Origin: Thermaerobacter subterraneus DSM 13965
GTDB taxonomy: Bacteria; Bacillota; Sulfobacillia; Thermaerobacterales; Thermaerobacteraceae
Assembly: GCF_000183545.2 (NCBI RefSeq)
Contig: NZ_JH976535.1
Location: forward strand, 1,479,890-1,543,889
Direction: 5' to 3'
Length of the DNA: 64,000 bases
Shown: piece by piece, positions 47,316-56,252 of the stretch
How the letters are laid out: the number at the start of each line of letters is the position of its first letter
Numbering within the stretch: position 1 is the stretch's first letter
Notes under the pieces: generated by a model
Databases searched by the model: none
Told to the model about the DNA's origin: nothing
The model's input: the letters and a program-made list of their open reading frames with translations, nothing else
Made by a program: the position numbers and the translations under genes

Positions 47316-48008
47316 TCATCCACGCTCGCCGAAGATGGCCCGGCCGATGCGCACGATGGTGGCGCCTTCCTCCACCGCCACCTCGAAGTCGTCGGTCATC
47401 CCCATGGACAGGTGGCGCAGCTCGATGCCCGGCAGGCCGCGGCACTGCCGGGCGGCCTCCTCCGCCAGCTGGCGCAACTGCCGGAAGACGGGCCGCACCC
47501 TTTCCGGATCATCGGTCGGGGGCGCCACGGTCATGAGCCCCACCACCTGCAAACCCTTCATTCCGGCCACCTGCTGGAGAAAGGGGACCACCTTCTCCGG
47601 CGGCAGGCCGGCCTTGGTGGGCTCCCCGGCCACGTTGACCTCCACCAGACACGGGAGGACCCGGCCGCAGCGGCCCGCCCGCCGGTCGACCTCCTGGGCC
47701 AGGGCCAGGCGGTCGAGGGAGTGGAGCAGGTGGCAGTGCCGGGCGATGTACTTGACCTTGTTGGTCTGCAGGCGGCCGACGAAGTGCCAGCGGACGTCCT
47801 CGCCGAAGGCCGGAAACTTGTCCCGGGCCTCCTGGGCCCGGTTCTCTCCGAAATCGCGGATGCCGGCGGCGTACGCCTCCCGCATGGCCGCCACGGGCAC
47901 CGTCTTGCTCACGGCCACCAGGGTCACCTCACCGGGATCCCGCCCGGCCCGGGCCGCCGCGGCGGCGATGCGGTCCCGCACGGCCGCCACCCGCTCGGCA
48001 ATGGTCAT
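47316..48008 (-). CDS. ylmE: PLP homeostasis protein (YggS/YlmE/PLPBP)
   Basis: Pyridoxal-phosphate carrier protein of 230 aa that buffers PLP; no proven enzyme activity. The PLP lysine lies in [11 protein letters not shown]. Further motifs are [46 protein letters not shown], and [20 protein letters not shown] with RIGRAIFG. The ATG at 48008 has GGGGAG upstream. It lies 12 nt before sepF, as in Bacillus ylmE-ylmF. An extended -10 element sits about 200 nt upstream. Confidence 0.95.
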   Translation of the reverse strand: MTIAERVAAVRDRIAAAAARAGRDPGEVTLVAVSKTVPVAAMREAYAAGIRDFGENRAQEARDKFPAFGEDVRWHFVGRLQTNKVKYIARHCHLLHSLDRLALAQEVDRRAGRCGRVLPCLVEVNVAGEPTKAGLPPEKVVPFLQQVAGMKGLQVVGLMTVAPPTDDPERVRPVFRQLRQLAEEAARQCRGLPGIELRHLSMGMTDDFEVAVEEGATIVRIGRAIFGERG

Positions 48009-48540
48009 GGATGCTGTCGCTCCCCGGATGATGCCGGCGGCCGGGCCGCGCCCTGAAAGACCCGGCACCGGGCGGCGGGCCGGCCGGTGCCGCCTTCCGC
48101 CCCGCTGCGCGGGCAAGCCGCTCTGCTGCGGGCGATCCGGCACGGGCCGGCCCCGGCACCTGGGGCGGGCCCGCCCGGCCGCGGGCCGCGGAACGCGCCG
48201 CCAGCCTTCCAGTGTAGCAGGGCGATTCCATACCGGGCGGCGCGTCTCCTGCCGGTTTCGACATCCTTGGCGGGCGGCGGCGTGGCCGGCGCTGGCAGCG
48301 TGACATGGGCGTGACGGGGTGTGGGCGGCATGGCGTGGGGGCGGGCGGCGCGGCATGCAGGGCCGGAGCCTGCAGGGAGCCGCGAGCTCTACCGGGGCCC
48401 TGTGCCGGCGGCGGGACCGGCTGCTCCCCCGCACCGGGCCCATGGCTCGCCCTGCGGTATTGCTCACATCGCCCCCGGCGCTGCCGTAGCCCCTGGGCCG
48501 CGGGCGCGGCGCGAAAGGGTCCCGGCGGCCCCGGGGCGCT
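48009..48540 (-). other. Gene-free stretch between pgeF and ylmE
   Basis: About 530 nt with no gene I can support; open frames here lack ribosome binding sites. The only signal is the extended -10 element at 48211-48219. The rest is GC-rich with short inverted repeats. Confidence 0.5.
48211..48219 (-). promoter_or_regulatory. Extended -10 promoter of ylmE-sepF-yggT-divIVA
   Basis: On the minus strand it reads TGCTACACT: TGn followed by a 5-of-6 match to TATAAT. No clear -35. The resulting leader to ylmE would be about 195 nt. Confidence 0.5.
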
Positions 48541-49413
48541 TCAGCTCGCGGGGGCCCCGGGGCGGATGCCGATCAGGCCCGCCATCCGCCCTGTGCGGCC
48601 GCCGCTGGCCCGGTGGGAGAAGAACGTCTCGGTGTCGCAGGCGGTACACAGCCCCGCCACGGCGACGTGCCGCGGATCCAGGCCCGCCTCCACCAGCAGC
48701 CGCCGGTTGGTCTCCCACAGGTCCCAGTGCCGGTAACCGGCTCCCCGAGGGGAGGGGGACAGCACTTCCTCCGCCCAGGGCAGCCGGCGGCCCAGGGACT
48801 CCAGGACAGGCTCGTCCACCTCGAAGCAGCAGGGGCCGATGGAGGGTCCGATCAACGCGTGCAGGCGCTCCGGCCCGGTCCCCAAGGCCTCGGCCAGCGC
48901 CCGGGCCGCCGCCGGCGCCACCCCCGCCAGGGTGCCGCGCCAGCCGGCGTGGGCCAGGGCCACGCCCCTGCGGGATGCCGTGGCGCTGCCCCAGAGGAAG
49001 ACGGGCACGCAGTCGGCGAAGGTCGCCCACAGGAGGACGCCGGGGTCGGTGGTGACCAGCGCATCGGCTTCCGGCCCCCGGCCGGGCGCCCAGGGCTCGC
49101 CGGCCCGGGCCACGGCCACCGCTGCGCCGTGGACCATGCGCGGCATGGCGACCCACTGCCACTCCGGACCAGCGGCGGCCAGCACCCGCTGCCGGTTGGC
49201 CTCGACGCGGGCCGGTTCGTCCGCGGTGGAGCGGCCCAGGTTGAGTTCCGCCCAGGGGCCCCGGCTGACGCCTCCCCGGCGGGTGGTGAAGGCCAAGAAA
49301 AGCCAGGGCGGCGCACCGGAAGGAACGAGCCACTCCACCCCGCCCACCCGCTGCCGCCGCATGACGGCCCCGGTCTGCCGCCCGGCCTCCGGGACCGCGC
49401 CTTCAGGGGCCAC
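48541..49413 (-). CDS. pgeF: Multi-copper polyphenol oxidoreductase / purine nucleoside phosphorylase (PgeF/YlmD)
   Basis: A 290-aa member of the YfiH/YlmD family, formerly called laccase-like. Members act on purine nucleosides, and in E. coli PgeF corrects peptidoglycan composition. It shows LAFTTRRGGVSRGPWAELNL, ATFADCVPVFLW, the metal-binding VALAHAGWRGTLAGVA, and IGPSIGPCCFEVDEPV. The Cys and two His residues that bind zinc are all present. The GTG start at 49413 follows GGGGAGGG. It lies beside ylmE, sepF and the sigma genes, as in Bacillus ylmD. Confidence 0.93.
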   Translation of the reverse strand: MAPEGAVPEAGRQTGAVMRRQRVGGVEWLVPSGAPPWLFLAFTTRRGGVSRGPWAELNLGRSTADEPARVEANRQRVLAAAGPEWQWVAMPRMVHGAAVAVARAGEPWAPGRGPEADALVTTDPGVLLWATFADCVPVFLWGSATASRRGVALAHAGWRGTLAGVAPAAARALAEALGTGPERLHALIGPSIGPCCFEVDEPVLESLGRRLPWAEEVLSPSPRGAGYRHWDLWETNRRLLVEAGLDPRHVAVAGLCTACDTETFFSHRASGGRTGRMAGLIGIRPGAPAS

Positions 49414-49587
49414 GCTGCTCCCTCCCCGCCGGCACCATCATGCTGCGCCGGGCGCGGGCACCGGGGCGGTACCTTGCTGCGACCGGGCCGGCCCGCCCGG
49501 CCGGCCGCCTTCCGCGGGCCGGCCCGGCCGGCCGCAGCCCCTTCGCCGCAGCCGCCGGGCCGTCCTCGCAGGGCCGCCCGGCACCCC

Positions 49588-49893
49588 TCAACCGGCGCTC
49601 GCCTGCATCCCTTCGCGGCCGGAACCCGCGGCCCCTTCCATGTCGACGAAACCCGGCACGTTGACCAGGATCACGTCCTGGCCGAAGCGGACGATCTGCT
49701 CCCAGGGGATCACGTAGTCCCGGTCGCGCCCGAACAGGCCGAACCAGCGGGCAGGCCCGGGCACCACAATGGCCTGGATGCGCCCGGTCTGGAGGTCGAT
49801 CTCCACATCGCCCACCCAGCCCAGCCGCCGCCCGTCCACGATGTTGATCACGTCGCGGGTGCGCAGGTCGGAGGTCTTCAGCACGGCGCTCAC
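49588..49893 (-). CDS. ylmC: YlmC/YmxH-family PRC-barrel sporulation protein
   Basis: A 101-aa PRC-barrel protein: LKTSDLRTRDVINIVDGRRL, WVGDVEIDLQTGRIQAIVVP, and the end ITRFGQDVI-like motif (WEQIVRFGQDVILVNVP). In Bacillus the orthologue lies between sigG and ylmD, exactly as here. The function is unknown, with a weak link to sporulation. The GTG start at 49893 has only a GCGGGGG-like ribosome binding site. Confidence 0.9.
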   Translation of the reverse strand: MSAVLKTSDLRTRDVINIVDGRRLGWVGDVEIDLQTGRIQAIVVPGPARWFGLFGRDRDYVIPWEQIVRFGQDVILVNVPGFVDMEGAAGSGREGMQASAG

Positions 49894-50004
49894 CCCCGCA
49901 GCTCATGCCGCCCGCGATCAGGGTATGCCGGGACGGGCGCCCGTGTCCCCCCGAGGTCCGCCCACCAGCCTTGTCCGGGATGGCGCGGCACGCCCCGGCG
50001 CCTG

Positions 50005-50034
50005 GAGCATGCCCGCATCGAGCATGCCCGCGTC
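50005..50034 (-). repeat. Two 15-bp direct repeats upstream of ylmC
   Basis: GAGCATGCCCGC occurs at 50005-50016 and 50020-50031 in a 15-bp period. GCATGC within each is itself a palindrome. It lies about 115 nt before the ylmC start and may be a regulator site; no regulator can be named. Confidence 0.55.
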
Positions 50035-50154
50035 GCCGGGCGGGAACGGGCTGTCCCGCCGTCCCCTGGCGGCCGGTGAACCGGGGGGCCATCCGCGGCG
50101 GCCGGCGCGTGCGGCAGAGGTGGCGCGTCCCTTGAACCGGCGCCCCGGGCGAGC

Positions 50155-51222
50155 CTAATGGGATGCGGAGGCCCGCTGGGCCCATCCCAGGGACGCCCAC
50201 CAGCGGCCGATGCGGGCCTGCCACCATTCCAGGAGGAACCAGCGCGGGGCCGGCGCCGCCTGCCAGGCCGTCCCGTCGCCGCCCGCCTGAACCGGGGACC
50301 AGGAGGGTGCAGCCGCCCCGGGAGCCGCCAGGGCCCCTGCAACCTCCGCAGCGCCCGAACCGCCCGCAGGGTGTGGCACCCCGGCCGTACCATCCCTTCC
50401 TGCCGGTGCGGGCGTCACGCCGGCTCCTTCCCCACCCCCGGGTGTGGCAGGGGCCACCGCCTCCGGCGCGGGGAGGGCACCGCCCCGATCCTGGGCCGAA
50501 CCTGCGAGGGTGCCGGCTTGGGCGGAGCCGCCGTCGCCCAGCCAGCAGAGCCCCGGAAAGAGGACGCACCAGAAGTTGTGCCCCGCCCCCTCGCCCAGGA
50601 CGACCCGCACGGCGGGATAGACGCCCGCAGGATAGACCGTTTCGCCCAGGCGCCGCGCCGCATACGGAAAGCGGCCCGTCTCCACCCGCGCGTCGTAGTG
50701 GAAGCCCGCCGACCGCAAGACGGCCTCGGCCCGCGCCTCAAGCCGTTCCGCCTGCCGGTCCACCCGGGCCAGGGCATCGTCCGGGGTGGTGGCTCCCGCC
50801 ACCACCTGAGCCAGAACGGGAAGCAGCGCATCCCGCACCTGGAGCTTGACGGCCTGATCCTCGGGATCGTCGCTGTTGGCAACGATGTGCAGCCTCAGGA
50901 TGGGCGGCACAGGTTGCGCGGGTGCCGCCGCCATGGAGGCGGCCGCCCCGACCGGCGTTGCAACCCCGGCGGGCCGGGCAGGACTTGCCCCCGCGGGCCC
51001 GTGCGCCGCCAGCCGGGGCCCCAGGCCGGCGGCCACCACCGTGGCCAGGGCCAGCCATCCCAGCACCCTCAGCCAGCGCCCCCATGTGCACCGGAGGGTT
51101 GCCATCACCATACCGCCGCCGGCCGGCACGACGATGCAGCCATGGACACCGGGCCCACCCTCGCCCGCCGGCCCGGATCCCCGGCCCCCGGCCGGCGGAT
51201 TCAGCCAGTCTCCAAAGCCCAT
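50155..51222 (-). CDS. spoIIR: Stage II sporulation protein R (SpoIIR)
   Basis: Signal protein made in the forespore that triggers SpoIIGA to cleave pro-sigma-E in the mother cell. The core shows LRLHIVANSDDPEDQAVKLQ, VRDALLPVLA, YPAGVYPAVRVVLGEGAGHN and FWCVLFPGLCWL, all SpoIIR landmarks. A secretion signal (RWLRVLGWLALATVVAAGLG) starts about 45 residues in. I used ATG 51222, 13 nt after sigG, with AAAGGG 8 nt upstream. ATG 51111 would put the signal peptide at the N terminus and is a serious alternative. The C-terminal 120 residues are Gly/Pro/Ala-rich and end in a Trp-rich amphipathic helix, unusual for the family. Confidence 0.88.
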   Translation of the reverse strand: MGFGDWLNPPAGGRGSGPAGEGGPGVHGCIVVPAGGGMVMATLRCTWGRWLRVLGWLALATVVAAGLGPRLAAHGPAGASPARPAGVATPVGAAASMAAAPAQPVPPILRLHIVANSDDPEDQAVKLQVRDALLPVLAQVVAGATTPDDALARVDRQAERLEARAEAVLRSAGFHYDARVETGRFPYAARRLGETVYPAGVYPAVRVVLGEGAGHNFWCVLFPGLCWLGDGGSAQAGTLAGSAQDRGGALPAPEAVAPATPGGGEGAGVTPAPAGRDGTAGVPHPAGGSGAAEVAGALAAPGAAAPSWSPVQAGGDGTAWQAAPAPRWFLLEWWQARIGRWWASLGWAQRASASH

Positions 51223-51235
51223 GCCCCTCGCCCTT

Positions 51236-52015
51236 TCACATGTACTTGCGCATCCGCTGCAGGGCGGCCTTTTCCAGGCGCGACACCTGCGCCTGGGAGA
51301 TCCCGATCTCGTTGGCCACCTCCATCTGGGTCTTGCCCTGGTAGAAGCGCTTGGTGATGATCAGCTGCTCGCGCTCATCCAGGCGCGACATGGCCTCGCG
51401 CACGGCGATGGTCTCGAGCCACCGCTCGTCGCGCTGCTTGTCGTCGCTGACCTGGTCGACCACGAAGATGGGATCGCCGCCGTCCTGGTAGATGGGCTCG
51501 AACAGCGACACCGGGTCCTGGATGGCGTCCAGGGCGTGGACCACCTCTTCCCGCGGCTGGCCCAGCTCCTGGGCGATCTCTTCCAGGGTGGGTTCGCGCC
51601 CGTGCCGGTGGGTCAGCTGGTCCCGCACCTGCAAGGCCTTGTAGGCCACGTCACGCAGGGAACGGCTGACCCGGATGGGGGTGTTGTCGCGCAGGTACCG
51701 GCGAATCTCGCCGATGATCATCGGCACGGCATAGGTGGAAAAGCGGACGTTCTGTTCCAGGTCGAAGTTGTCGATGGCCTTCATCAAGCCGATGCATCCC
51801 ACCTGAAACAGATCGTCCACCGGTTCGCCCCGGTGATTGAAACGTTGAATGACGCTCAAAACCAGCCTTAGATTGCCCTGCACCAGTTGCTGGCGGGCCT
51901 CTTCGTCGCCCTCGCGCATGCGGCGAAACAGGACCCTCATCTGCTCGTTGGACAGCACCGGCAGTTCGGCCGTATTGACCCCGCAGATCTCCACCTTGTT
52001 GATCATGCGGCTCAT
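51236..52015 (-). CDS. sigG: Sporulation sigma factor SigG (late forespore)
   Basis: A 259-aa sigma factor. It starts MSRMINKVEICGVNTAELPV, the diagnostic SigG N terminus that contacts the anti-sigma factor Gin. Regions 2 (GNLRLVLSVIQRFNHRGEPV, FSTYAVPMIIGEIRRYLRDN), 3 and 4 (QMEVANEIGISQAQVSRLEK) are complete. I chose ATG 52015 because it gives the family's length and N terminus; the longer frame upstream lies in the leader. A sigma-G-like promoter precedes it, pointing to autoregulation. spoIIR follows 13 nt downstream. Confidence 0.96.
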   Translation of the reverse strand: MSRMINKVEICGVNTAELPVLSNEQMRVLFRRMREGDEEARQQLVQGNLRLVLSVIQRFNHRGEPVDDLFQVGCIGLMKAIDNFDLEQNVRFSTYAVPMIIGEIRRYLRDNTPIRVSRSLRDVAYKALQVRDQLTHRHGREPTLEEIAQELGQPREEVVHALDAIQDPVSLFEPIYQDGGDPIFVVDQVSDDKQRDERWLETIAVREAMSRLDEREQLIITKRFYQGKTQMEVANEIGISQAQVSRLEKAALQRMRKYM

Positions 52016-52099
52016 GGGCACGCGGTTCCCTCCCGCCTGCCGGACGCTGCCTTCGCCGGCAGGCTGTGTGCGCACAGCCCGGGCTCGTCCTGCAACGGG

Positions 52100-52129
52100 G
52101 AGTATGCGCGTGGCTGGAAGCCGTTATTC
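52100..52129 (-). promoter_or_regulatory. Sigma-G/F-type promoter of sigG
   Basis: On the minus strand GAATA (52125-52129) and CATACTC (52100-52106) are 18 bp apart. The forespore sigma-G consensus is gHATR, 17-18 bp, CATWMTA, so all but the last base match. Start would fall near 52093. Two hairpins (arms 52037-52043/52056-52062, and GGCTGTG/CACAGCC at 52062-52079) occupy the leader. Confidence 0.7.
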
Positions 52130-52322
52130 ATCGGCGACGCCCGGATCATTCGTCATAACGTTCCCCGGCGCGCAGCTGAGCATGCATTGGAGAGCCCCAT
52201 TCCGCCGCACCGGAACGGGCCGCACCGGTGACCTGCGGGTCCGCACCACGGCAGGGATGAACCGGCCATCGATGGGTGACAAGGAGGTGACAAGTCTGCA
52301 ATCAAACCGGGCAGGGAAGAAA

Positions 52323-52358
52323 GCAAAAGCCCCGCAGCACGGGCTGCGGGGCTTTTGC
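52323..52358. terminator. 15-bp bidirectional-type terminator upstream of sigG
   Basis: GCAAAAGCCCCGCAG (52323-52337) and its exact complement (52344-52358) enclose a 6-nt loop, with T4 in the distal arm on either strand. It lies 20 nt after the hypothetical 112-aa gene and separates it from the sigG promoter. Confidence 0.88.
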
Positions 52359-52377
52359 GCAAACCATACTGCGCGGA

Positions 52378-52716
52378 TCAAGGGAGGGCTTCCTGGATCT
52401 TCTCCCGCAAGGCGTCCAGCTCGTCCTGGGTCGCGCCGTCCACTTCGCACCAGGTGGCCAGCGGGCACTGCCACTGCTGGTAGTCCAGCAGCCCGAAGGC
52501 CACCTCCAGCTGCCGGCGCGTCAGCACCGGCGCCTCCCCGGCCTCCATGGCCGCATCCAGGATATCGACCAGTTCCTCCAGCTCCTGCGGTTCGACCGCC
52601 GGTTCGACCTCCACGGCATGGATGTCGCAGCCGAAACCGGCAAAGTCGGCAACGTTCCGCAGGAGGGCCATCTCCCGCCCGGACAGCGCCACCGTGACCG
52701 CCGGTGTCCCTGGCAT
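52378..52716 (-). CDS. Hypothetical small acidic protein between sigE and sigG
   Basis: A 112-aa cytosolic protein I do not recognise. It starts MPGTPAVTVALSGREMALLR and is rich in Glu and Asp: EVEPAVEPQELEELVDILDA. It has LTRRQLEVAFGLLDYQQWQC and three cysteines. The ATG at 52716 has an excellent GGGAGGTGG at a 5-nt spacing, and a strong terminator follows. The gene looks real and self-contained after sigE. A role in the switch between sigma factors is only a guess from location. Confidence 0.75.
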   Translation of the reverse strand: MPGTPAVTVALSGREMALLRNVADFAGFGCDIHAVEVEPAVEPQELEELVDILDAAMEAGEAPVLTRRQLEVAFGLLDYQQWQCPLATWCEVDGATQDELDALREKIQEALP

Positions 52717-52838
52717 CGGGACCACCTCCCGGTTCCAGGATGCACCGGCCGCGGCGGGCCGCCTGTGACCGCCGTCACCAATTTGAAAAAGATTATCAAC
52801 AGGATCCCGTCCGGATGGCGGCCCCTTGTTTTCCCCAG

Positions 52839-53573
52839 CTACTCCATCTTGCGGATCTCCCGGCGCAGGCGGTTGATGATCCGTTTCTCCAGCCGGGAGA
52901 TGTAGGACTGGGAGATCCCCAGATGGTCGGCCACCTGCTTCTGGGTGCGCTCGATGCCGTCCACCAGGCCGAACCGCAGTTCCATGATCAGCCGCTCCCG
53001 CGGGGTGAGCCGCGCCAGGGCGCGGTGGAGCAGGTGCCGGTCCACCTTGGCCTCCAGGTCGCGGTAGATCACGTCCCCGTCGGTGGCGGGGATCACGTCG
53101 GAAAGCAGCAGTTCGTTGCCTTCCCAGTCCACGTTCAGCGGTTCGTCCAGGGACACCTCGTAGCGGGTCCGGCTGGTGCGGCGCAGGTGCATGAGGATCT
53201 CGTTCTCGATGCACTTCGATGCATAAGTGGCCAGCTTGATCCGCTTGGAGGGATCAAAGGTGTTCACGGCCTTGATCAGGCCGATGGTGCCGATGGACAC
53301 CAGATCCTCGATGGGAATACCCGTGTTGTCGAACTTGCGGGCGATGTAGACCACCAGGCGCAGGTTGCGCTCGATCAGGGTGTGGCGAACCGCCGGATCG
53401 TCCTCGTCCAGGCGGTCCAGCAACAGTTCTTCCTCGTCGGCCGTCAGCGGCGGCGGCAGGGCCTGGCTGCCGCCGATGTAGTGCACGGGCAGCCACGCCG
53501 CACCGCTGCGCAACAGCCAGCGCAGGATGGCCAGCCGCACGGACCACTTCAACCGGAGCCACTGATGCCGCAT
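52839..53573 (-). CDS. sigE: Sporulation sigma factor SigE precursor (early mother cell)
   Basis: A 244-aa pro-sigma-E. The N-terminal pro-sequence ([20 protein letters not shown]) is amphipathic and membrane-binding, followed by the conserved [15 protein letters not shown]. Cleavage by SpoIIGA takes place near this YIGGS (residues 32-36). Regions 2-4 follow: [57 protein letters not shown] and [20 protein letters not shown]. It lies 28 nt after spoIIGA, the conserved spoIIG operon. The ribosome binding site is weak, which suggests coupling to spoIIGA. Confidence 0.96.
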   Translation of the reverse strand: MRHQWLRLKWSVRLAILRWLLRSGAAWLPVHYIGGSQALPPPLTADEEELLLDRLDEDDPAVRHTLIERNLRLVVYIARKFDNTGIPIEDLVSIGTIGLIKAVNTFDPSKRIKLATYASKCIENEILMHLRRTSRTRYEVSLDEPLNVDWEGNELLLSDVIPATDGDVIYRDLEAKVDRHLLHRALARLTPRERLIMELRFGLVDGIERTQKQVADHLGISQSYISRLEKRIINRLRREIRKME

Positions 53574-53601
53574 CTCTGGCCGGTCCTCCCTCCCGACAGG
53601 T

Positions 53602-54813
53602 CTAGGACACCCGCGCCGCCGCCTGCCGGCCGGCGGGCGGGGCCTCCAGCAACGCGATGGGCAGAAGGGCCACATAATGCTGATCCCCGGTGAAGCGGCC
53701 GGGGAAGACGGCCACCACCGCCGGTCCCAGCGGGCGCCACCGGCCCGGCGGGGGCTCCACGGAGTGATCCGCCGCCGCTGGCGCCGCCGTCGTCCCGCCG
53801 CCACCGCCCGGCTCGCCGGGCGTTCCCGCCGCCGGGTCGGTGGTGGCGGCCGCGGCCCAATCCCGCTCGGGCTCCACGGGTGTCCCGGCGGCGAGCCGGC
53901 TCGCCGCCGGTCCTGCCAGGGCCGGCTCCCCCGCGGGCGGCCGCGGCGCAGGCGTCCCGTCCGGGGATGGGGCCGGTGCTGCCGGCAGCCCGGTGCCGGC
54001 GCCCCGTTCCCGGCGCTGCCGGTCTTCGTCTCCGCCCGGCACGGCCAGCCAGAGGGCGTCGGGGCGGAACCCGGCCAGAAAGCCCCGCTCCCGGCCGATG
54101 GAGGCAAAGGGCACGATGCGCAGCCGCTCCGCCCAGCCCGCACCGGCGGCCGCCCGGGCCCAGGCGGCGATGTCGTCCCCGGCCGCCACCGCCTGCCGCA
54201 GGACCGGGGGCAGCAGGGGCGCCACGGCCTGTTCTTCCACCACCACCACCGGCAGGCCCGTCAGAGGGTCCCGCAGCTGGTTGCCCGTGTCCACCAGGGC
54301 GGGCAGGTCCAGCCAGCGCCCTTCGCAGGCCACCCGCAGGGTGACGTACAGCGGTCCCGGCAGGGACCGCCGGCGCCAGGCCTGCCAGAAGAACCGGCCG
54401 GCCGCCACGGCGGCCCCTACCGCCGGCACCAGGGCCAGGGCGGGCGACACCCGGGGAACCGTCCCCGGCCCGTCGCCGCCCGCCGCCAGCGAGAGCACGG
54501 CCAGGGCGCCTCCGGCCACGAAGCACGCCAGGCCGTAGAACCAGGCGGCCAGGGCCAGCAGGCGCCGGGGCGTAACGGGCCAGAAGGCCAGCAGCAGCAT
54601 CAGGACCGAGGCCAGCAGCACCGCGGGCAGGCTGCGCCAGGGACCGGGGGGCAGCAGGGTCACGGCACAGGCGAAGGCCGTCCCCCAGGCCGTGGCCAGC
54701 GCGAGGCGCCCGCGGCTGGTGCGGGCCTGGGTGGCCTGGGCCGTGGCGGCCAGGAGGGCGTAGTCGACCACCGCGTTGACCAGGACGAACAGGTCCAGGT
54801 AGACGTACGGCAC
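53602..54813 (-). CDS. spoIIGA: Sporulation sigma-E factor processing peptidase SpoIIGA
   Basis: Membrane aspartic protease that matures pro-sigma-E. The N-terminal half has five hydrophobic segments from [20 protein letters not shown]. The C-terminal half holds the protease motif [18 protein letters not shown] with catalytic Asp175. [20 protein letters not shown], a further family block, follows. About 100 Pro/Gly/Ala-rich residues interrupt the protease domain before [21 protein letters not shown] chose GTG 54813 since the family begins MYVYLD-like. A long-spacing promoter with a Spo0A box lies upstream. Confidence 0.93.
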   Translation of the reverse strand: MPYVYLDLFVLVNAVVDYALLAATAQATQARTSRGRLALATAWGTAFACAVTLLPPGPWRSLPAVLLASVLMLLLAFWPVTPRRLLALAAWFYGLACFVAGGALAVLSLAAGGDGPGTVPRVSPALALVPAVGAAVAAGRFFWQAWRRRSLPGPLYVTLRVACEGRWLDLPALVDTGNQLRDPLTGLPVVVVEEQAVAPLLPPVLRQAVAAGDDIAAWARAAAGAGWAERLRIVPFASIGRERGFLAGFRPDALWLAVPGGDEDRQRRERGAGTGLPAAPAPSPDGTPAPRPPAGEPALAGPAASRLAAGTPVEPERDWAAAATTDPAAGTPGEPGGGGGTTAAPAAADHSVEPPPGRWRPLGPAVVAVFPGRFTGDQHYVALLPIALLEAPPAGRQAAARVS

Positions 54814-54916
54814 CCGCCTCGCCCCCGCTGCGCATCGCCACAATGGCATGCCTATGCCGGTCCCCCGGGCGGTAGAACGGGCCCCGGGCGGGGCGGCAAG
54901 CCGCCCTGGAGGCGAA

Positions 54917-54945
54917 GACCGCCGGCAGCCCCGCTGCCGGCGGTC
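54917..54945 (-). terminator. 13-bp perfect hairpin between ftsZ and spoIIGA
   Basis: GACCGCCGGCAGC (54917-54929) and its exact complement (54933-54945) enclose a 3-nt loop. It lies 55 nt after the ftsZ stop and directly downstream of the spoIIGA -10, so it could end ftsZ transcripts and also fold at the start of spoIIGA mRNA. Confidence 0.65.
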
Positions 54946-54947
54946 TG

Positions 54948-54981
54948 ATTATACGCCCCGTGGACTGGGAAACATGTCGAG
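54948..54981 (-). promoter_or_regulatory. Spo0A-type long-spacing promoter of spoIIGA-sigE
   Basis: The minus strand has a consensus -10 TATAAT (54948-54953). TCGACA (54975-54980), a 5-of-6 match to TTGACA, lies 21 bp further upstream. Over that -35 lies TGTCGAG (54975-54981, plus strand), 6 of 7 to the Spo0A box TGTCGAA. The Bacillus spoIIG promoter has the same odd design: 22-bp spacer and 0A box on the -35. Confidence 0.68.
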
Positions 54982-54999
54982 ATGTGGCCGCGTCCCGGT

Positions 55000-56061
55000 T
55001 CAGCGGGCCGGCCGCGGCCGGCGGCGCAGGAAGTGGGGGATGTCCAGGTCGTCCCCGGTGAAGGGCTTGATGGGCAGGTCGTCCAGTTCGGGCCCGGGCG
55101 TTGCGGGTTTGGGGTCGAACCCCGTCGCGATGACCGTCACCCGGATCTCGTCCTCCAGGTTCTCGTCGATCACCGCGCCGAAGATGATGTTGGCGTCGGG
55201 ATCGGCCGCCTGGGCGATGATCTCCGCGGCCTCGTTGACCTCGTACAGGCCCAGGTCGGTGCCGCCGGTGATGCTCAGCAGCACGCCCTTGGCGCCCTCG
55301 ATGGACGCCTCCAGGAGGGGGCTGGAGATGGCCGCCCGGGCCGCGTCCACGGCCCGGGTCTCGCCCCGCCCCACGCCGATCCCCATCAGGGCGGAGCCCG
55401 TGTTCATCATGATGGTGCGGACGTCGGCGAAGTCCAGGTTGATGAGCCCCGGCACCGCGATCAGGTCCGAGATGCCCTGCACGCCCTGGCGGAGCACGTC
55501 GTCGGCCACCCGGAAGGCCTGGAGGATGGAGGTCTTCTTGTCGACCACCTGCAGGAGGCGGTCGTTGGGGATGGTGATCAGGGTGTCCACCTTGGCCTTG
55601 AGGTTGTTGATCCCCATCTCCGCCTGGGCCGCCCGCTTGCGCCCCTCGAAGGAGAAGGGCCGCGTGACCACGCCCACCGTCAAGGCGCCGACCTCCGTGG
55701 CGATCTCCGCGATGACGGGAGAAGCGCCGGTGCCCGTGCCGCCGCCCATGCCGGCCGTGATGAAGACCATGTCGGCGCCCTTGAGGCGCTCCTTGATCTC
55801 CTCGCGGCTCTCTTCCGCCGCCTTCTGGCCGATCTCCGGATCGGCACCGGCACCCAGGCCGCGGGTGACCTGGCGGCCGATCTGGATCTTCTCCGAGGCC
55901 AGGGATGCGGAAAGGGCCTGGGCGTCGGTGTTCACCGCCAGGAACTCCACGCCCCGCAGGCCCGCTTCGATCATGCGGTTGACCGCGTTGTTGCCCCCAC
56001 CCCCGACCCCCACCACCTTGATCACGGCAAAGGGCTGGTTTTCCATATCAAACTCAAGCAC
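55000..56061 (-). CDS. ftsZ: Cell division GTPase FtsZ
   Basis: Bacterial tubulin that forms the Z ring. The 353-aa protein has [20 protein letters not shown], the GTP signature GGGTGTG (106-112, [19 protein letters not shown]), and the T7 synergy loop [11 protein letters not shown]. The C-terminal peptide reads [20 protein letters not shown] and then an Arg-rich tail (RRRPRPAR). I chose GTG 56061, which has GGGGAGG 8 nt upstream; ATG 56046 is less well served. ftsA, which usually precedes ftsZ, is absent: ftsQ lies directly upstream. Confidence 0.97.
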   Translation of the reverse strand: MLEFDMENQPFAVIKVVGVGGGGNNAVNRMIEAGLRGVEFLAVNTDAQALSASLASEKIQIGRQVTRGLGAGADPEIGQKAAEESREEIKERLKGADMVFITAGMGGGTGTGASPVIAEIATEVGALTVGVVTRPFSFEGRKRAAQAEMGINNLKAKVDTLITIPNDRLLQVVDKKTSILQAFRVADDVLRQGVQGISDLIAVPGLINLDFADVRTIMMNTGSALMGIGVGRGETRAVDAARAAISSPLLEASIEGAKGVLLSITGGTDLGLYEVNEAAEIIAQAADPDANIIFGAVIDENLEDEIRVTVIATGFDPKPATPGPELDDLPIKPFTGDDLDIPHFLRRRPRPAR

Positions 56062-56252
56062 GTTCCAAACCTCCCCGGTGCCGGTGGGCCGGCACCCTCC
56101 CGGATCGCCCGGTCCCCCTGGGGTTTGCGATCCCGGGACAAGGGTTCTTCGATCCCTATATCGTTGCGATGCCTCGTTCGGTTGAACCGCGGGACAAACT
56201 TCTAGCTTGAGTTCCACAGAGCCGCCCGGTTCCCTGCCGGCCGCCCGCCGGG

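Noticed and set aside
52281-52290. Perfect AAGGAGGTGA ribosome binding site on the plus strand
   Set aside because: No start codon follows at a fitting distance and the frame runs through the terminator into the complement of a real gene.
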